This document shows positions 52,246-62,568 of a stretch of 64,000 nt of DNA, one piece after another. The first letter of the stretch is position 1. Each line of letters starts with the position of its first letter. The notes beneath the pieces were generated by a model. That model was given only the letters and a program-made list of their open reading frames with translations, had not been told where the DNA came from and ran no database searches. The DNA is from Paraphoma chrysanthemicola (Eukaryota > Ascomycota > Dothideomycetes > Pleosporales > Phaeosphaeriaceae). Made by a program: the position numbers and the translations under genes. The DNA lies in the NCBI GenBank assembly GCA_020744225.1, contig JAGMWG010000016.1, positions 806,001-870,000 on the forward strand, given 5' to 3'.

Positions 52246-53409
52246 TCATCTCCCCGTCGCAGGTCTTCCATCATCCCTCGTAATCGTCGTCGTGACAATA
52301 ATATCCTTCCTCACCTGCCCACTTCCTAGCCCTCTTTCTACACCTCCTCCGCTCCCGCTCGTCCCACCAACCCTACTCCCCCTCATCCCCACCATCTCCA
52401 CATCACTATCCTGGCTATTCTGTGGCCTCACATTCCTCACTTCCCTCGTCCTTCCCTCTCTATGCTCGTCCCTCGCATACTCGCTTCGCACACTACTCGC
52501 GCCGGGCAACGCGCTCCTCAGCTGATTCAAGATGGTGAATTCCGTCCGCAACTTGACCGCATATACCGCGACCTTGTAGAAGCCTTGTAGAAAGAAGAAG
52601 CCCGCGTAGCACAGCCCGATTAAGCTGCAGTCCAGCACGATGATGAAGACGTTGACGTAGATGAGGTGACGCAGTGCGCGCCGCGTGACTTTGCGATCGG
52701 ACCCGAGGAGCGTCATGTTCTTGAGGTGTGAGGATGTGGAGCGGATGTACAGGAGCGATATAAGTGTTTCTTGGAGGAAGAAGGCGGCGAGTTGGATTCT
52801 GTCCCATATGAGATTTGCGGAGCCGAGACGGGCGACCATGTTGGGATGTCGCTGAGGTGAGTTAATATGCGATGTAACCGGCCCGGTTGAAGTGAGTACA
52901 CTGGGGGGGGGGGGGGGGGGGGGGGGGGGGCTTACGGCTACGAGACCGAGGACTACGGTGGTCAGGCCAAATATGACACCAGTGGAGATGATCATGTAGA
53001 GTACATATCGCCCGATCCAAGCGTCTTTGAGGACGAGATTGAGGCGCGAATACAGGACCACGGACTGCGAGACAACGTATGTGCACCATGTGAGGTGGAT
53101 GACGACAGTCGCGCCATAGTTCTTCCAGATCTCGAAGTTGGCAAGCAGGATGGATAGAGAGTGAATGATGATGCCCCAGGAGCAGAGTAGGCAGGACCAG
53201 AAGTATAGACTCCGGCGGGTGCAGCGGATAACAAGACGGACGTTGAGCTCGGCGCAGAGATACCACGCGATGCCCACAAAGGCAGCTGCGGTCATCGCCG
53301 TTGGGAGGCCAGTAACGGCCACTGTCGGGACGTTATTGATGGGCGTCGTTGCGGCCATGGCGAACATGTTTGAAGGTGTGCAGTCAAGTAGGCACGCCTT
53401 CGAGGGCAT
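52246..53409 (-). CDS. seven-TM membrane protein, DUF7703-like (359 aa)
   Basis: There are two exons: 53409-52936 and 52851-52246. The 84-nt intron (GTAAGC...CCTCAG) contains a 28-nt C run on the coding strand. Seven hydrophobic helices are visible, beginning AMTAAAFVGIAWYLCAEL and LYFWSCLLCSWGIIIHSLSI. Later ones include VVIHLTWCTYVVSQSVVLY, YVLYMIISTGVIFGLTTVV, IQLAAFFLQETLISLLYI and HLIYVNVFIIVLDCSLIGL. The polar tail has a Gly/Arg/Ser-rich end. The pattern fits a fungal integral membrane family I know as DUF7703; the name is from memory. Its function is unknown, possibly a receptor-like sensor. The start is uncertain: ATGs at 53409, 53367 and 53358 are in frame, and the last has the best context (GCCATGG). 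Confidence 0.78.
   Translation of the reverse strand: MPSKACLLDCTPSNMFAMAATTPINNVPTVAVTGLPTAMTAAAFVGIAWYLCAELNVRLVIRCTRRSLYFWSCLLCSWGIIIHSLSILLANFEIWKNYGATVVIHLTWCTYVVSQSVVLYSRLNLVLKDAWIGRYVLYMIISTGVIFGLTTVVLGLVAVSPPPPPPPPPSVLTSTGPVTSHINSPQRHPNMVARLGSANLIWDRIQLAAFFLQETLISLLYIRSTSSHLKNMTLLGSDRKVTRRALRHLIYVNVFIIVLDCSLIGLCYAGFFFLQGFYKVAVYAVKLRTEFTILNQLRSALPGASSVRSEYARDEHREGRTREVRNVRPQNSQDSDVEMVGMRGSRVGGTSGSGGGVERGLGSGQVRKDIIVTTTITRDDGRPATGR
52903..52930 (+). repeat. homopolymer of 28 G
   Basis: An uninterrupted run of 28 G on the plus strand (C on the coding strand) lies four to five bases into the intron of the seven-TM gene. Its length may vary by strain or by sequencing error. Confidence 0.95.
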
Positions 53410-54280
53410 TACCAGATTCAAATCCTACCCCGAGTAGCTGGTCATCAAGATAACAATCAGGGCCTTCAGGGTGGTCCGCGCATGTGACTAGCACTCTTGT
53501 TTGACAACCCTGGACATCGGAGGCGAGTTGGGTGTGGATCCTGGCGTGGTGTTGCAGATTACTCTCTGCTTGACCTGACCCAACCAATGAGACATATCTA
53601 TTATTGTCAAATCTAGGCATAAAGCACACGAGCGAAGCAGCCTCGCTGATGATGATTCGGTGGGCGAAGAGGCGCAGGGGATATGCGGTATTAGTTTAGC
53701 GAGTGACATACCGAACCATGCACAACACGGTTTGACATATGTACGAGGCTTGCGCCCTCGCCAGCGGCAGTCGTAATGCCGTTACCTTTGTCCAGAATCA
53801 TTCCGCTTCCCGTTCGTTATCAGCTGCGTTGTCCCACGTGGCGCTGTACTGCGGTCTCATTTTGGTGTTCAGGTCCCGAAGCGAAGCATGTGCGTCAACC
53901 TTCTCGAATGTTCAAGTCTCCTAGCGCACATTCCTGGAAAGGCATTTTCGTGTGCATCGATAAGCGATATGTACGCTACTTTGACTGTTCTATGATGCAG
54001 CGTGTAAGAAGATGAGGACGTGCTTCGCGATCAAGCCCGTCTGCACTAAACTAGCGTACCTGCCATGTTGGTTCAGCTGCCACTTCCCAAAGTTGCATCA
54101 GTACACATGAGGGTCAGATAGATCAGAGGCAGGACGGAAATTGAAGCTTTCCATTTTGCTCAGTCTGTTCAGACGTTTAGCGCCTGTCAGCCACTGTAAT
54201 ATAGCGTCTGACAGTCAGACAGTGCAAAGCCATGCTGTACGACCGTGAAGCTCAATACCATTCCATAGGCCCGTCTTATC
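53410..54280. other. intergenic, no supported gene
   Basis: This holds the promoter of the seven-TM gene and the 3' flank of the next minus-strand gene. A short inverted duplication around TCTGACAG/CTGTCAG is visible near 54180-54225. Nothing else stands out. Confidence 0.4.
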
Positions 54281-54931
54281 TCACTTCAACGCGCTAGGTC
54301 CATCCTTCCTGCTCAGAATCTTCTTCGGGCCCCAAGTACCAGCTCGACCACCAGTCTCCATGCCCTTCTTTGGGCTCTTGCCAGGACTGCCTTCATTCTC
54401 CTTCTTGTCTTTGGCGGCGAAGGTCTTCAAGACGGGAGGTGCAGATGCTGGCATCGTTGGAAAACCATTACCAGATCCGGTGCCAGCACCCTTTTTGCCC
54501 TTCTGCTTCTTGCCACTGCCAGTCTCGATCCACAAACCACCCTCCTTCTTTGCACGCTCGTGCTCCATCTGCACCATCGCCTTCTGCTTAGCATCCTCCT
54601 CACGCTCCCTCGCTGCCTTCTCGCGAGCCGCACGCCGGATGCGTTCTTCCTTGGCGCGCTGCTCGGCGGCTAGTTTCTCTCGTATGGCGACCTCGCGGGC
54701 TTCTTGTGCTTTCACGACGGCTTCTTGCTGGGCGCGGGCATTGGCTTCGGCTTCGGCGTGAGCTTCACCCTTAATGCAAAGCCAGCACGGGAAGTGGCTC
54801 CTGCGAGGCTTGTCGTCTTCGCCTATGTCGGAACAGATAGTGTTGCTGAAGTAGCCCGGTTTGCACATCTCGACGTAAGGGCGGTCGCTGAGGTGCCCAC
54901 ATGTATGCATCTTTTTCCAGTAGAGGCACAT
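54281..54931 (-). CDS. uncharacterised Cys/His-rich coiled-coil protein (216 aa)
   Basis: The start is ATG 54931 (MCLYWKKMHTCGH). The N-terminal 60 residues hold eight Cys and three His (including HTCGH, EMCKPGYFSNTIC and HFPCWLCIK) and may bind zinc. A long charged helix rich in Ala/Glu/Arg/Lys follows (about 65-140), likely a coiled coil. The last 75 residues are basic, Gly/Ser/Lys-rich and disordered, ending GPKKILSRKDGPSALK. A 5'-leader intron (54990-54939, GTAAGT...TTGCAG) splits an upstream ATG. I recognise no family. A nucleic-acid or ribosome-linked role is only suggested by the basic tail. Confidence 0.7.
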   Translation of the reverse strand: MCLYWKKMHTCGHLSDRPYVEMCKPGYFSNTICSDIGEDDKPRRSHFPCWLCIKGEAHAEAEANARAQQEAVVKAQEAREVAIREKLAAEQRAKEERIRRAAREKAAREREEDAKQKAMVQMEHERAKKEGGLWIETGSGKKQKGKKGAGTGSGNGFPTMPASAPPVLKTFAAKDKKENEGSPGKSPKKGMETGGRAGTWGPKKILSRKDGPSALK

Positions 54932-55374
54932 CTTGTTGCTGCAAGAAATGAGCACAGTAGCTGGACACAAATGCAGTTGATACAACTTACATGGTGAGTG
55001 TGCCTGTCAGCACAGTAGAAGAAGCGTGTCGCAACCTTGGTCAAGGTAGAGTGAGTGAAGCTTGTAGTGACTCAAGTGAAGGCGGCGTTTGTTGTCGATC
55101 GAAGACAACCAGGGCAGGCGCGTTGCCATGCAGTACAGACTGCGAGTTAATGAGGCAGGCGCAGTAAAACAGACCGCAGTGACGCGCCCACTCTCAGCAC
55201 CCAGGGAATAGTTTGAAGGTGAGACACAGAGGACTAAAGAGAAGTCAAGACTTCTAGCTTGATTAATGTGATCTTGTAGTGGGTATATCCTTCCTTGCCA
55301 ATCAGTGCCCCAGGGTATCCAGACACGCCAATCGCCTAAGCACCAGGACCTTGTAAAACGAACGAGCACTACAG
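54932..55374. other. intergenic, leader with intron
   Basis: It contains the 5' leader and 52-nt leader intron (54939-54990) of the coiled-coil gene, then its promoter and the 3' end of the glutaredoxin gene. Confidence 0.5.
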
Positions 55375-56203
55375 TCACGCCGCACGGCGCTGTCTCCGGA
55401 TCTCCGGGCGGGCTTCACGGTGCTCGACTTCGGCGATGCGAGTGCCGCCAATCTCCTTGAACTTGCTGACCAGAGTGTCTGTCTGATCGAGTTCTTCTAC
55501 ATCGTCGCCACCTCCTATGCTCTTGCCTACGAGGAGGATGTTCGGCACAGTCCTTCTGCCCGTCATGTGGGCCAGGAGAGCCTGCAGTTTTGGGCCGAGT
55601 GGGTTCGTGTCTAGTTCAACGACGTATGGCTCTGGAGTTATGCGGTACTTTTCCAGTAGGATATGCTTCGCTTTCTTGGAGTACGGACAATACGTCTTGG
55701 AGAAAATGATGACTTCGAGAGTTAGCTGTAGTCATTACAGGCAAGAGACATAACATACCTGGGCTTTTCCGGAGAATTGCATTCATCTCCATCTCGACTT
55801 CGTGGTCCTCGATAGTCTCGTCCTTCTGCATAGCTGCTTGGTCCCGCGATCGACCGCCCTGGGCAGCCACGCCGGGCACCTTCTTCTCGCTGTCCGAATC
55901 GATCTCTACTCGTCCTGCAACGCCCTTCTTGAGTGGCCCCTCCACAGCCACCTTGACCGATGTATATTTATCGTCCGCAGCCTTTTTCGCTTGCTCCTCG
56001 GCCGCCCTTAGCCGCGCCTGCACGCTTTCTGCATCGCGCTGCTTGGCCGCCTCCTCGTGCTCCCGCTCCTGCAGCGCTTGCTGTGTCTTTGTGTAGAAGT
56101 CGGATGTATGTGTTTGGTGAGCGGCCCGTGACATGTACACTAGGACTATGATGGTGACGAGAACGAGCACCCCGAACAGCTTCACTCGCCGCTGTGACGG
56201 CAT
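55375..56203 (-). CDS. membrane-anchored glutaredoxin, CPYS type (260 aa)
   Basis: There are two exons: 56203-55759 and 55712-55375 (783 nt). A basic N-terminus precedes one helix (LFGVLVLVTIIVLVYM, residues 9-24), giving a type II signal anchor as in yeast GRX6/GRX7. A charged Ala/Glu/Lys coiled region follows (about 40-140). The glutaredoxin domain has VIIFSKTYCPYSKKAKHILL with active-site CPYS, then HMTGRRTVPNILLVGKSIGGGDDV, which supplies the cis-Pro TVP and glutathione-binding GG-D. It reduces glutathione mixed disulfides, probably in the ER/Golgi lumen. The correct frame needs the unusual acceptor CTCGAAG; the nearer CTACAG would break the frame. A TATATA element lies about 80 bp upstream. 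Confidence 0.88.
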
Positions 56204-57494
56204 CGTGGCGGATCTGAATGTGTGGTGCGACGGGTCACCGAAGAAGTGTGAAAACTGCGCAGTGCACGGCGACAGCTTCCTGATATATAGATAAAGACGG
56301 GGATGTCAGAAAGTGTACTATGTCATCAGAACCAATGGCGCGCTGTGGACAAGGTCGTTTCTCCGGCACGAATATCGCAGTTGAGTAAATGTTGGGTGGG
56401 CAGCAAGAGCTTGCGACAGGTAGATTACGGCGCGAGGTGGGTGCAGCAAAGATCGATAGCGTGTCGCGTGCTTCACTGTAGGCAAGGAAGAAGAGCTTCA
56501 GTGGTAGAATTGACAGAGGCAGTGCAGGGCGCCGTGAATGTGAATCCAAGTCGCGATGGATGCTGCGAGGGAATGCCCTTGGCCTTGGCGGTGATGCCGC
56601 GAGTGCCGCTTTCCGGGGAAAGACATGCCCCTGTCAGCAGACCTTACAGAGGGCCAGGATCCTCCCGCCAGTCCATCTAATTTGCACCTAACTGCTCGCC
56701 GCCCCTGCCTAGCAACGCCTTCGAAATGAGCAGGCGCTCACGTGCTGGGTACCTTCTTTGCTCCAATCCCGCGCTGGTGACATTTTCTCGTCCAGCATCG
56801 CTCAGGCTAAGAGATTTTCATTTGTTCTTCGTGCTGGGAGCCTGTCCTGCGCCGCATCGACGCACCGCCACTTTCCCCTGACTGTGAATCCTTCGTGATA
56901 AGCATCGCGGCTCAGAATGTCCAAGGGATCTGATTACCAACATGTGCCGCTGTGGCTGGCGCCCCTGCCACATTAAGCTATTGACAGTACCGATGGGGAC
57001 ACGGCCTCATTCCTCGTGATCACGCGTTCTGGACGAGCGTGCCAGGACCTCGGCACCATGCATCATCGTTGACAGGTCAGAGCAGTAGCCCTACGTGACT
57101 CCGACTTTCGCCCTATCCAAGCAGCGACCGGTGTTGCCTCGACGAACATCGGGCGCTGTCTCCACTGCGATGCGGGTAGAGTGCCGGATCTGGACTGCTG
57201 CGTTGGTGCGAGCAGTCCTCGTGCTGGACTTGCCCCATCGTCCCCTCACCTTCCCCGCACACAAGACTCCACCACCGGTCGCGCTACTTAGTCGAGGCTA
57301 GGGCTACCGTAACCTTCTTCGCTAACTCTTCCGCACTACTCTTCACGTCCCAAAGTGGTAATACTGCATAGTTGTTTATATTAGAGCTTGGGCAAGAGGC
57401 AGAGGAAGCTTTGGAGTTTTCATCATCCTCAAGACGCCTTCAGAAAAGACATTGCACAAGCACCTCTTCACAATTCATTCCTCCAAGTCTCAGT
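56204..57494. other. 1.3 kb divergent intergenic region
   Basis: No coding frame is supported. It holds promoters for the glutaredoxin (minus) and the PhyH-type dioxygenase (plus). Confidence 0.45.
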
Positions 57495-58541
57495 ATGACT
57501 TCACGTCTGTCATCGACGCCCATCTCGATTGTCCCATCTGCCTCTGAGCTAGGCAACGGAGCTCTTGATCAACGCAATCTTGAGATCGCCATCCGCGCAC
57601 TCTCTCGTGATGGTCTTGTTGTCATCGAGAACATGGTGGACCATGACACACTTGATCACCTAAATGTCAAGATGGTCAAGGATGCTTACGAATTGCAGTC
57701 GAGGAAGGACAGTCCTTTCAACTACAATCGAGGGAACATCCAACAAGATCCTCCAATGACAAAGGAATGGTTCAGTGAATCCATCTACACAAGTAAGCTG
57801 GGAACCTGCAATCGTCTCTCGCCGTGCTACGTGAGCCTCTGACCTCTATTAGACCGTATTGTTACCCAAGTGACTTCGACTGCTCTGGGCCCATTGCCCT
57901 CATTGCGTTTCGTATCAGGCAATACTGCGCTGCCGCCCACTGAATCCTCGCCTCCGGCGTCTCAGCCAACACACAATGATGCAGACTTTGATCATCCATC
58001 AATCCCGTTTGCCATGGTCGTCAATGTTCCCTTGGTGACTATGACTCCCGAGAACGGCTCGACCGAGGTCTGGCTTGGAACCCACAACGGAACAACTATT
58101 GCCGACCAGGAAGGTGAGCATGGCGACCGCGCAAGTGGAAGGATCAAGAAGCATCTTCTCGAAGATCGACGAAGCATCCGGCCACCGTCACAGCCGTCAG
58201 TGAAAAAAGGCAGCATAATAATCCGTGATTTGCGCTTGTGGCATGGCGGTAAGCCGAACCTAGGAAACGAGCCTCGCGTCATGCTTGCATTGAGTAAGTT
58301 ACACTCCAGGTCAGAGACTATCATCTAATGAGTTCCAGTTCACTTTGCACCTTGGTATCGCAACCAGATGATAGTGGAATTCGACCAGGAGCTTCAAGAG
58401 CAACTAACACCCGACAAGACTGGACTGCAAGTCGCTGCATCATTTGTGCCCACGAATCAGTTGCTAAGGGACTACCTAAACCGTCCTTATGGAAATGCGT
58501 ACGACTTCGATCAGCTTCACAAAGTTGATGGCATTTTCTAG
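57495..58541 (+). CDS. phytanoyl-CoA dioxygenase (PhyH) family enzyme (313 aa)
   Basis: There are three exons: 57495-57792, 57853-58293 and 58339-58541, totalling 942 nt. Introns are GTAAGC...ATTAG and GTAAGT...TTCCAG. The protein has the double-stranded beta-helix of Fe(II)/2-oxoglutarate oxygenases. The metal site is HND (QPTHNDADFDH) plus the distal His in IRDLRLWHGGKPN, and the 2-oxoglutarate Arg is in NEPRVMLALIHFAPWY. The N-terminal RDGLVVIENMVDHDTLDHL is typical of fungal PhyH proteins. The family hydroxylates CoA esters, fungal metabolites or free acids; the substrate here is unknown. The C-terminus (GIF) is not a peroxisomal signal. Confidence 0.9.
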
Positions 58542-59083
58542 TCTGCCAATTTTGTACGCAACCACTTCCGTACACACATGTAACAAAGAATCAATCGCTA
58601 CTCGTGCCCTCAGCCACTCACGTCATTGTCACCAGACCGTTCCTTTTCTCCACATTGTTGTTACGATCACCCCAGATATTGCAAAGTAGGAGCGCCCGCT
58701 CCGACACTCTGGAACCCGGCGCATTCCTCTTTGCGTCTTGCTAGAGTATGGCGCTCACCGCTGAAACGACGCGGAGAATGTGTCAGCGCCAGTTACGAGC
58801 GATCCCCATGCACAATTTCTCGATTTTCTCCAGTTCATTGGTACGTGGCTTACGCATCCGGCTCAGTAAGCCGCATCGCGCCCGTCAGCAAATGGGATTC
58901 GCTTGAGGGCTTGGCTACTGACCAACAGGCTTGAACATCAGCATGCCCCGCCCACAACGTCTTGCTCTTCTCGATCATAGCTCTTTCGATGTTGACTTCG
59001 TCGTTTCGCGGCCCTGCTTCTAGTGCATATCGACCGAGTCGAGCGAAGTTTCGACCAACGCCCGGAAGTCGGCACATCTGACC
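58542..59083. other. intergenic, no supported gene
   Basis: This is the promoter region of the second receptor gene. Short frames without motifs only. Confidence 0.45.
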
Positions 59084-60483
59084 ATGTACGCGGTACCTGA
59101 CTTTGTCGAGTTTCACGCTACCATCGCACAACCCATCGTCAACATCGATCCAGGCGATGCAACCAGCGGGTACAAGACAGCAATCGCTGTCGAATGCCCT
59201 TTGATCGTCTTGGCTTTGGGAACTGTTATTGCGAGGGTGTATTCCAGGTTAGCCATTAAACGCAAGTTGGCCGCAGATGATATCCTCATCATTCTGGGAA
59301 CGGTACGATCGAAGCCAGGCGAATGTTACAAGATGGTAGACAGTCGACGCTAACACCCACTAGGCTGCTGCTCTCGCGCGCACCATTATTTCTTGCATGA
59401 GCGCAGACGACAACTGGGGCTATGACCGGAAAGGGTGAGCATCTTTTTGGTGGTGGAGTCTGCATGTTGCTAAGCGGAATGATGTAGCCCAGATCGAGCG
59501 ACCGAGGTGCCATACTATCAGGTAAGTATTCTACAGGTGGCAAGCGACCACTTTGACTGACCTGTTCAGCACATTTTCGAGCGACGGATAGCATACCTTC
59601 TTGCAGTGACGTTTACTCGCTTCTCTGTGTTGGCTTGTAAGATGATTCCAACGCTCAAGAATCTCAACTCTTGATCTAATTTTTATCGATTGTAGACTAT
59701 CTCCGAATCTTTCCGCCTGGTATGGTCTCGCTTCGACGTTTTAGCTACATTCTCATCGCCCTCGCTGCTCTTCACTTCATCGAAGTGTTCATTGTTCTTA
59801 TCGTCTACTGCAAAGATATCGGAACGCTTTGGTCAAAGAACTGGCTCGATTTTTCCGGCTCCCAATGCTTCAGCTCCTCGGTATACAGCTACTCCGCAGC
59901 GATCGGCGACAGCGTCATCGACAGCATGATCTTCGCACTCCCTATTCCGTACGTTTGGCGATTGTCTAAACTGAGAGCACGTCAACGAACAGGACTTGTG
60001 CTCATCTTCGGCCTTGGTTTCGTTGTATGTGTTGTCGCGCTCCTGCAGATCCCGTTCATCAAGAAGCGAGAAGGAAGCACAACCTATTTCGGCACCACGG
60101 TGAACATCCTCGTCGCGATACAAATCTCGTTCGCCATAATTGCGGCATCGCTTCCCGATCTACGCGCATTGATCGCCCGGAACTTTCCAAAATTCTCACC
60201 ACTCCACCATCGGAGTTTGGTGACTGGGGAGCGAGGCAGCGGAGGCCGTGCCCGGCCATTCGACCCAGAGCGTACATCGCCAAGTGAAGAGACGGGAGAA
60301 GGTCCGAGAGCGGCATTTGAGGGGAAAAGAGTGTTTAGGAAACCGGACTGGCTGAGAAATAGTATACCAGCGAGTTTGATGTCGACGAGAATCACGCAAA
60401 ATGAAATCACGAGGATGAGCCGAGGAGGCTCGGAGGAAAATGTTCCGCCGCTACCGAAGGTGCCGGAGAAGGCGGCTGGCTGA
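59084..60483 (+). CDS. fungal rhodopsin-like (PTH11/SAT4-type) seven-TM protein (392 aa)
   Basis: There are five exons: 59084-59302, 59364-59434, 59488-59521, 59570-59636 and 59696-60483, totalling 1179 nt in one frame. The spliced product shows TM1 (AIAVECPLIVLALGTVIARV), TM2 (ADDILIILGTAAALARTII) and the loop GYDRKGPDRATEVPYYQ. It continues with TM3 (RIAYLLAVTFTRFSVLAYYL), FSYILIALAALHFIEVFIVL, DSVIDSMIFALPIPYVWRL, GLVLIFGLGFVVCVVALLQI and VNILVAIQISFAIIAASLPD. This is the fungal rhodopsin domain. The tail (about 110 residues) is charged and Pro/Ser/Gly-rich. It is the second such protein in the window, but the two share little beyond the fold. The ligand is unknown. Confidence 0.88.
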
Positions 60484-60752
60484 GACAGAGACGGTGGTCA
60501 AGCACTATTGCTAAAAGTAACTTCAACGATACGTCGTTGACCCCAATGCTTAGGCTTATATGTTCAGGTCACAAGATATCGCGCTATTCATAACACATGA
60601 TCCCAACAACACTGGCAAGCGATATTGGTGAACTCAACGTTCTAAGCATGCGTCCTCTCGATATGAGACGCAGTTGACCTACACTACCGAACAATTACAA
60701 CGGACCGACACAACGCTGAATCCCATCGACCTTACATCTACGTCTCTCCATC
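60484..60752. other. convergent intergenic region
   Basis: A short 3'-3' gap with no coding frame; nothing notable. Confidence 0.4.
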
Positions 60753-62568
60753 CTATCCGTCCAATCCATACTCCTTCACCACCTTCTCGGCAATCTTCTT
60801 CCCGACAAGATACGCCGTGGCCTGTGTATGATTGTTCGTCGTCAACGGCGCAACGCTCATATCCGCCACTCTCAATCCTTGCACACCAAACACACGTCCC
60901 GCGCTATCCACACACGCACCTTCATCGCCTTTCTTGCCCATCTTCACCGTACCGCAAGCATGCCAGACGGTGCCTGCATTGTCTTTGGCAAACGCATCCA
61001 CATCCGCATCCGAGAGCGATGCCGGACCACACAACGTCTTCCTGATCGACGGCGCGATGCGCGGATTCGTAGTAAATTTAGTCCATGTCTCTTGGATCGC
61101 GCGCCGAAATGCGAGCCGATCGTACGGATGCGTCAGGTAATTCAACTTGATCACCGGCTTGTCCTTTGGATCTTTGCTCCTCAGCGTAACGGATCCTTGA
61201 CTCTGCGGATTCATCAGAAACGCAATAAACGTCATGTAACTGCTGTCCTCGGCCAGCTGCGACCCCGGCGGCCACAGGAGGCAATTGTTGATGAATTCGT
61301 ACGTGGGGACTGTGGGCTTGCGCAGATAGTTCTGGAAGTCTGGTGCTAGGGCGCGGAATTCAGGCGTGTTTTCGAGATCGGGGAGTTTGAGGAACCCGCC
61401 CCATAGAACGGATTGTTGAAGTGCAAAAGCGCCAGTTTGGTCCTTTTCCCATAGTTCCTCGGCTTCGGCGACGAGTTGCGGATTTGATTCGAATTTGTAG
61501 CGGTCGTTGACGGCGCCGTCGACTTCGACGCTCATGAAGGCGAGGACGTGGTCTTGTAGATGTTGCCCGATGCCTGGCAGGTCCTGTTTGACTGGGATGG
61601 AAAGGGTGGATAGATCAGATGCCGGACCGATACCATTGAGGAGAAGGAGTTTGGGCGTGTCAATTGCACCAGCTGTGAGGATGACCTCGTTTTTACATGA
61701 TGCTGTAAGATCAAATTAGCATCGTCGTCCCTCCATCATCAGAATGAGAACAGAACTTACCTTCCCTCCCGTCCGCCAAACTCACACCAATAACTCGATC
61801 CCCGTCAAAAACCAACTTCTCCACCACCGCATCCGTCCAAATTTCCAGATTGCGTGGCGCATCAGACAAGAATGCACCTGCACTCGTACTCCTCCCCTTC
61901 TTACTATAACTATACGGAAACACGCTCACACCCACGGGATCCCCCGAATTCGGATCCAGATTAATCTTCTCGCCCTCCGCAGCAACCGCCTCCATCTGCG
62001 GCACCACGCCCTTCTCCAACACACTCGGCAAGCCAACTTTCAACTTCCCGCTCGTCCCGTGCGTCGATTCACGCGGGTCAGCAAGATGGCGATACTCGCT
62101 ACTCCCCGCAAAATCATACGTTTCAATCTCATGATACGACTGCTTCACACTTTCCCAACCCCATTCTTCATCGCCAACAAGCTCGCCCCAGCGATTCCAA
62201 TCTTCTTTGCTCCCGTACAAATACACGCCGAAGTTCAGGATACTGGACCCGCCGAGGCCTTTGCCGCGCGTGTACGTGATTTGCCGACCGTTTAGTGCGG
62301 GTTCCGGCTCGGAAACGTGCCCATGGTCCAGATCGGGGCGCAGCGCGCTGGGCATGTACCGGTGGAAAGGCGCGGTGAGGTATGTCCCGCTGGGCGTGCC
62401 GCCTGCTTCGAGAAGGAGAATGGAGGGGGATGATGGGGATGTGGAGAGGGCGTGGGCGATCAGGCAGCCGGATGTGCCGCCTGTGGAGGGTTAGAAGGGG
62501 GTGATCTAGACAGAATGGAAATGAAGAAATGTACCGCCCACGATGATAAAATCGTATGTTTTACCCAT
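60753..62568 (-). CDS. GMC-family FAD oxidoreductase (567 aa)
   Basis: There are three exons: 62568-62535, 62480-61761 and 61702-60753, totalling 1704 nt. The N-terminal dinucleotide-binding motif is FIIVGGGTSGCLIA, completed by the first splice, with ILLLEAGG closing the Rossmann unit. The GMC signature 1 region is YTRGKGLGGSSILNFGVYLYG. Signature 2 is ILTAGAIDTPKLLLLNGIGP. The C-terminal catalytic region has GTVWHACGTVKMG (His base) and LRVADMSVAPLTTNNHTQATAYLVGKKIAE. There is no signal peptide, so it is likely intracellular, unlike secreted glucose or aryl-alcohol oxidases. It oxidises an alcohol, with O2 or another acceptor; the substrate is unknown. No glucose-oxidase- or choline-specific residues were recognised. 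Confidence 0.93.

Noticed and set aside
61744..62295. 183-residue frame antisense to the GMC oxidoreductase
   Set aside because: It lies opposite the FAD-binding exon, is His/Arg/Thr-rich and has no motif.
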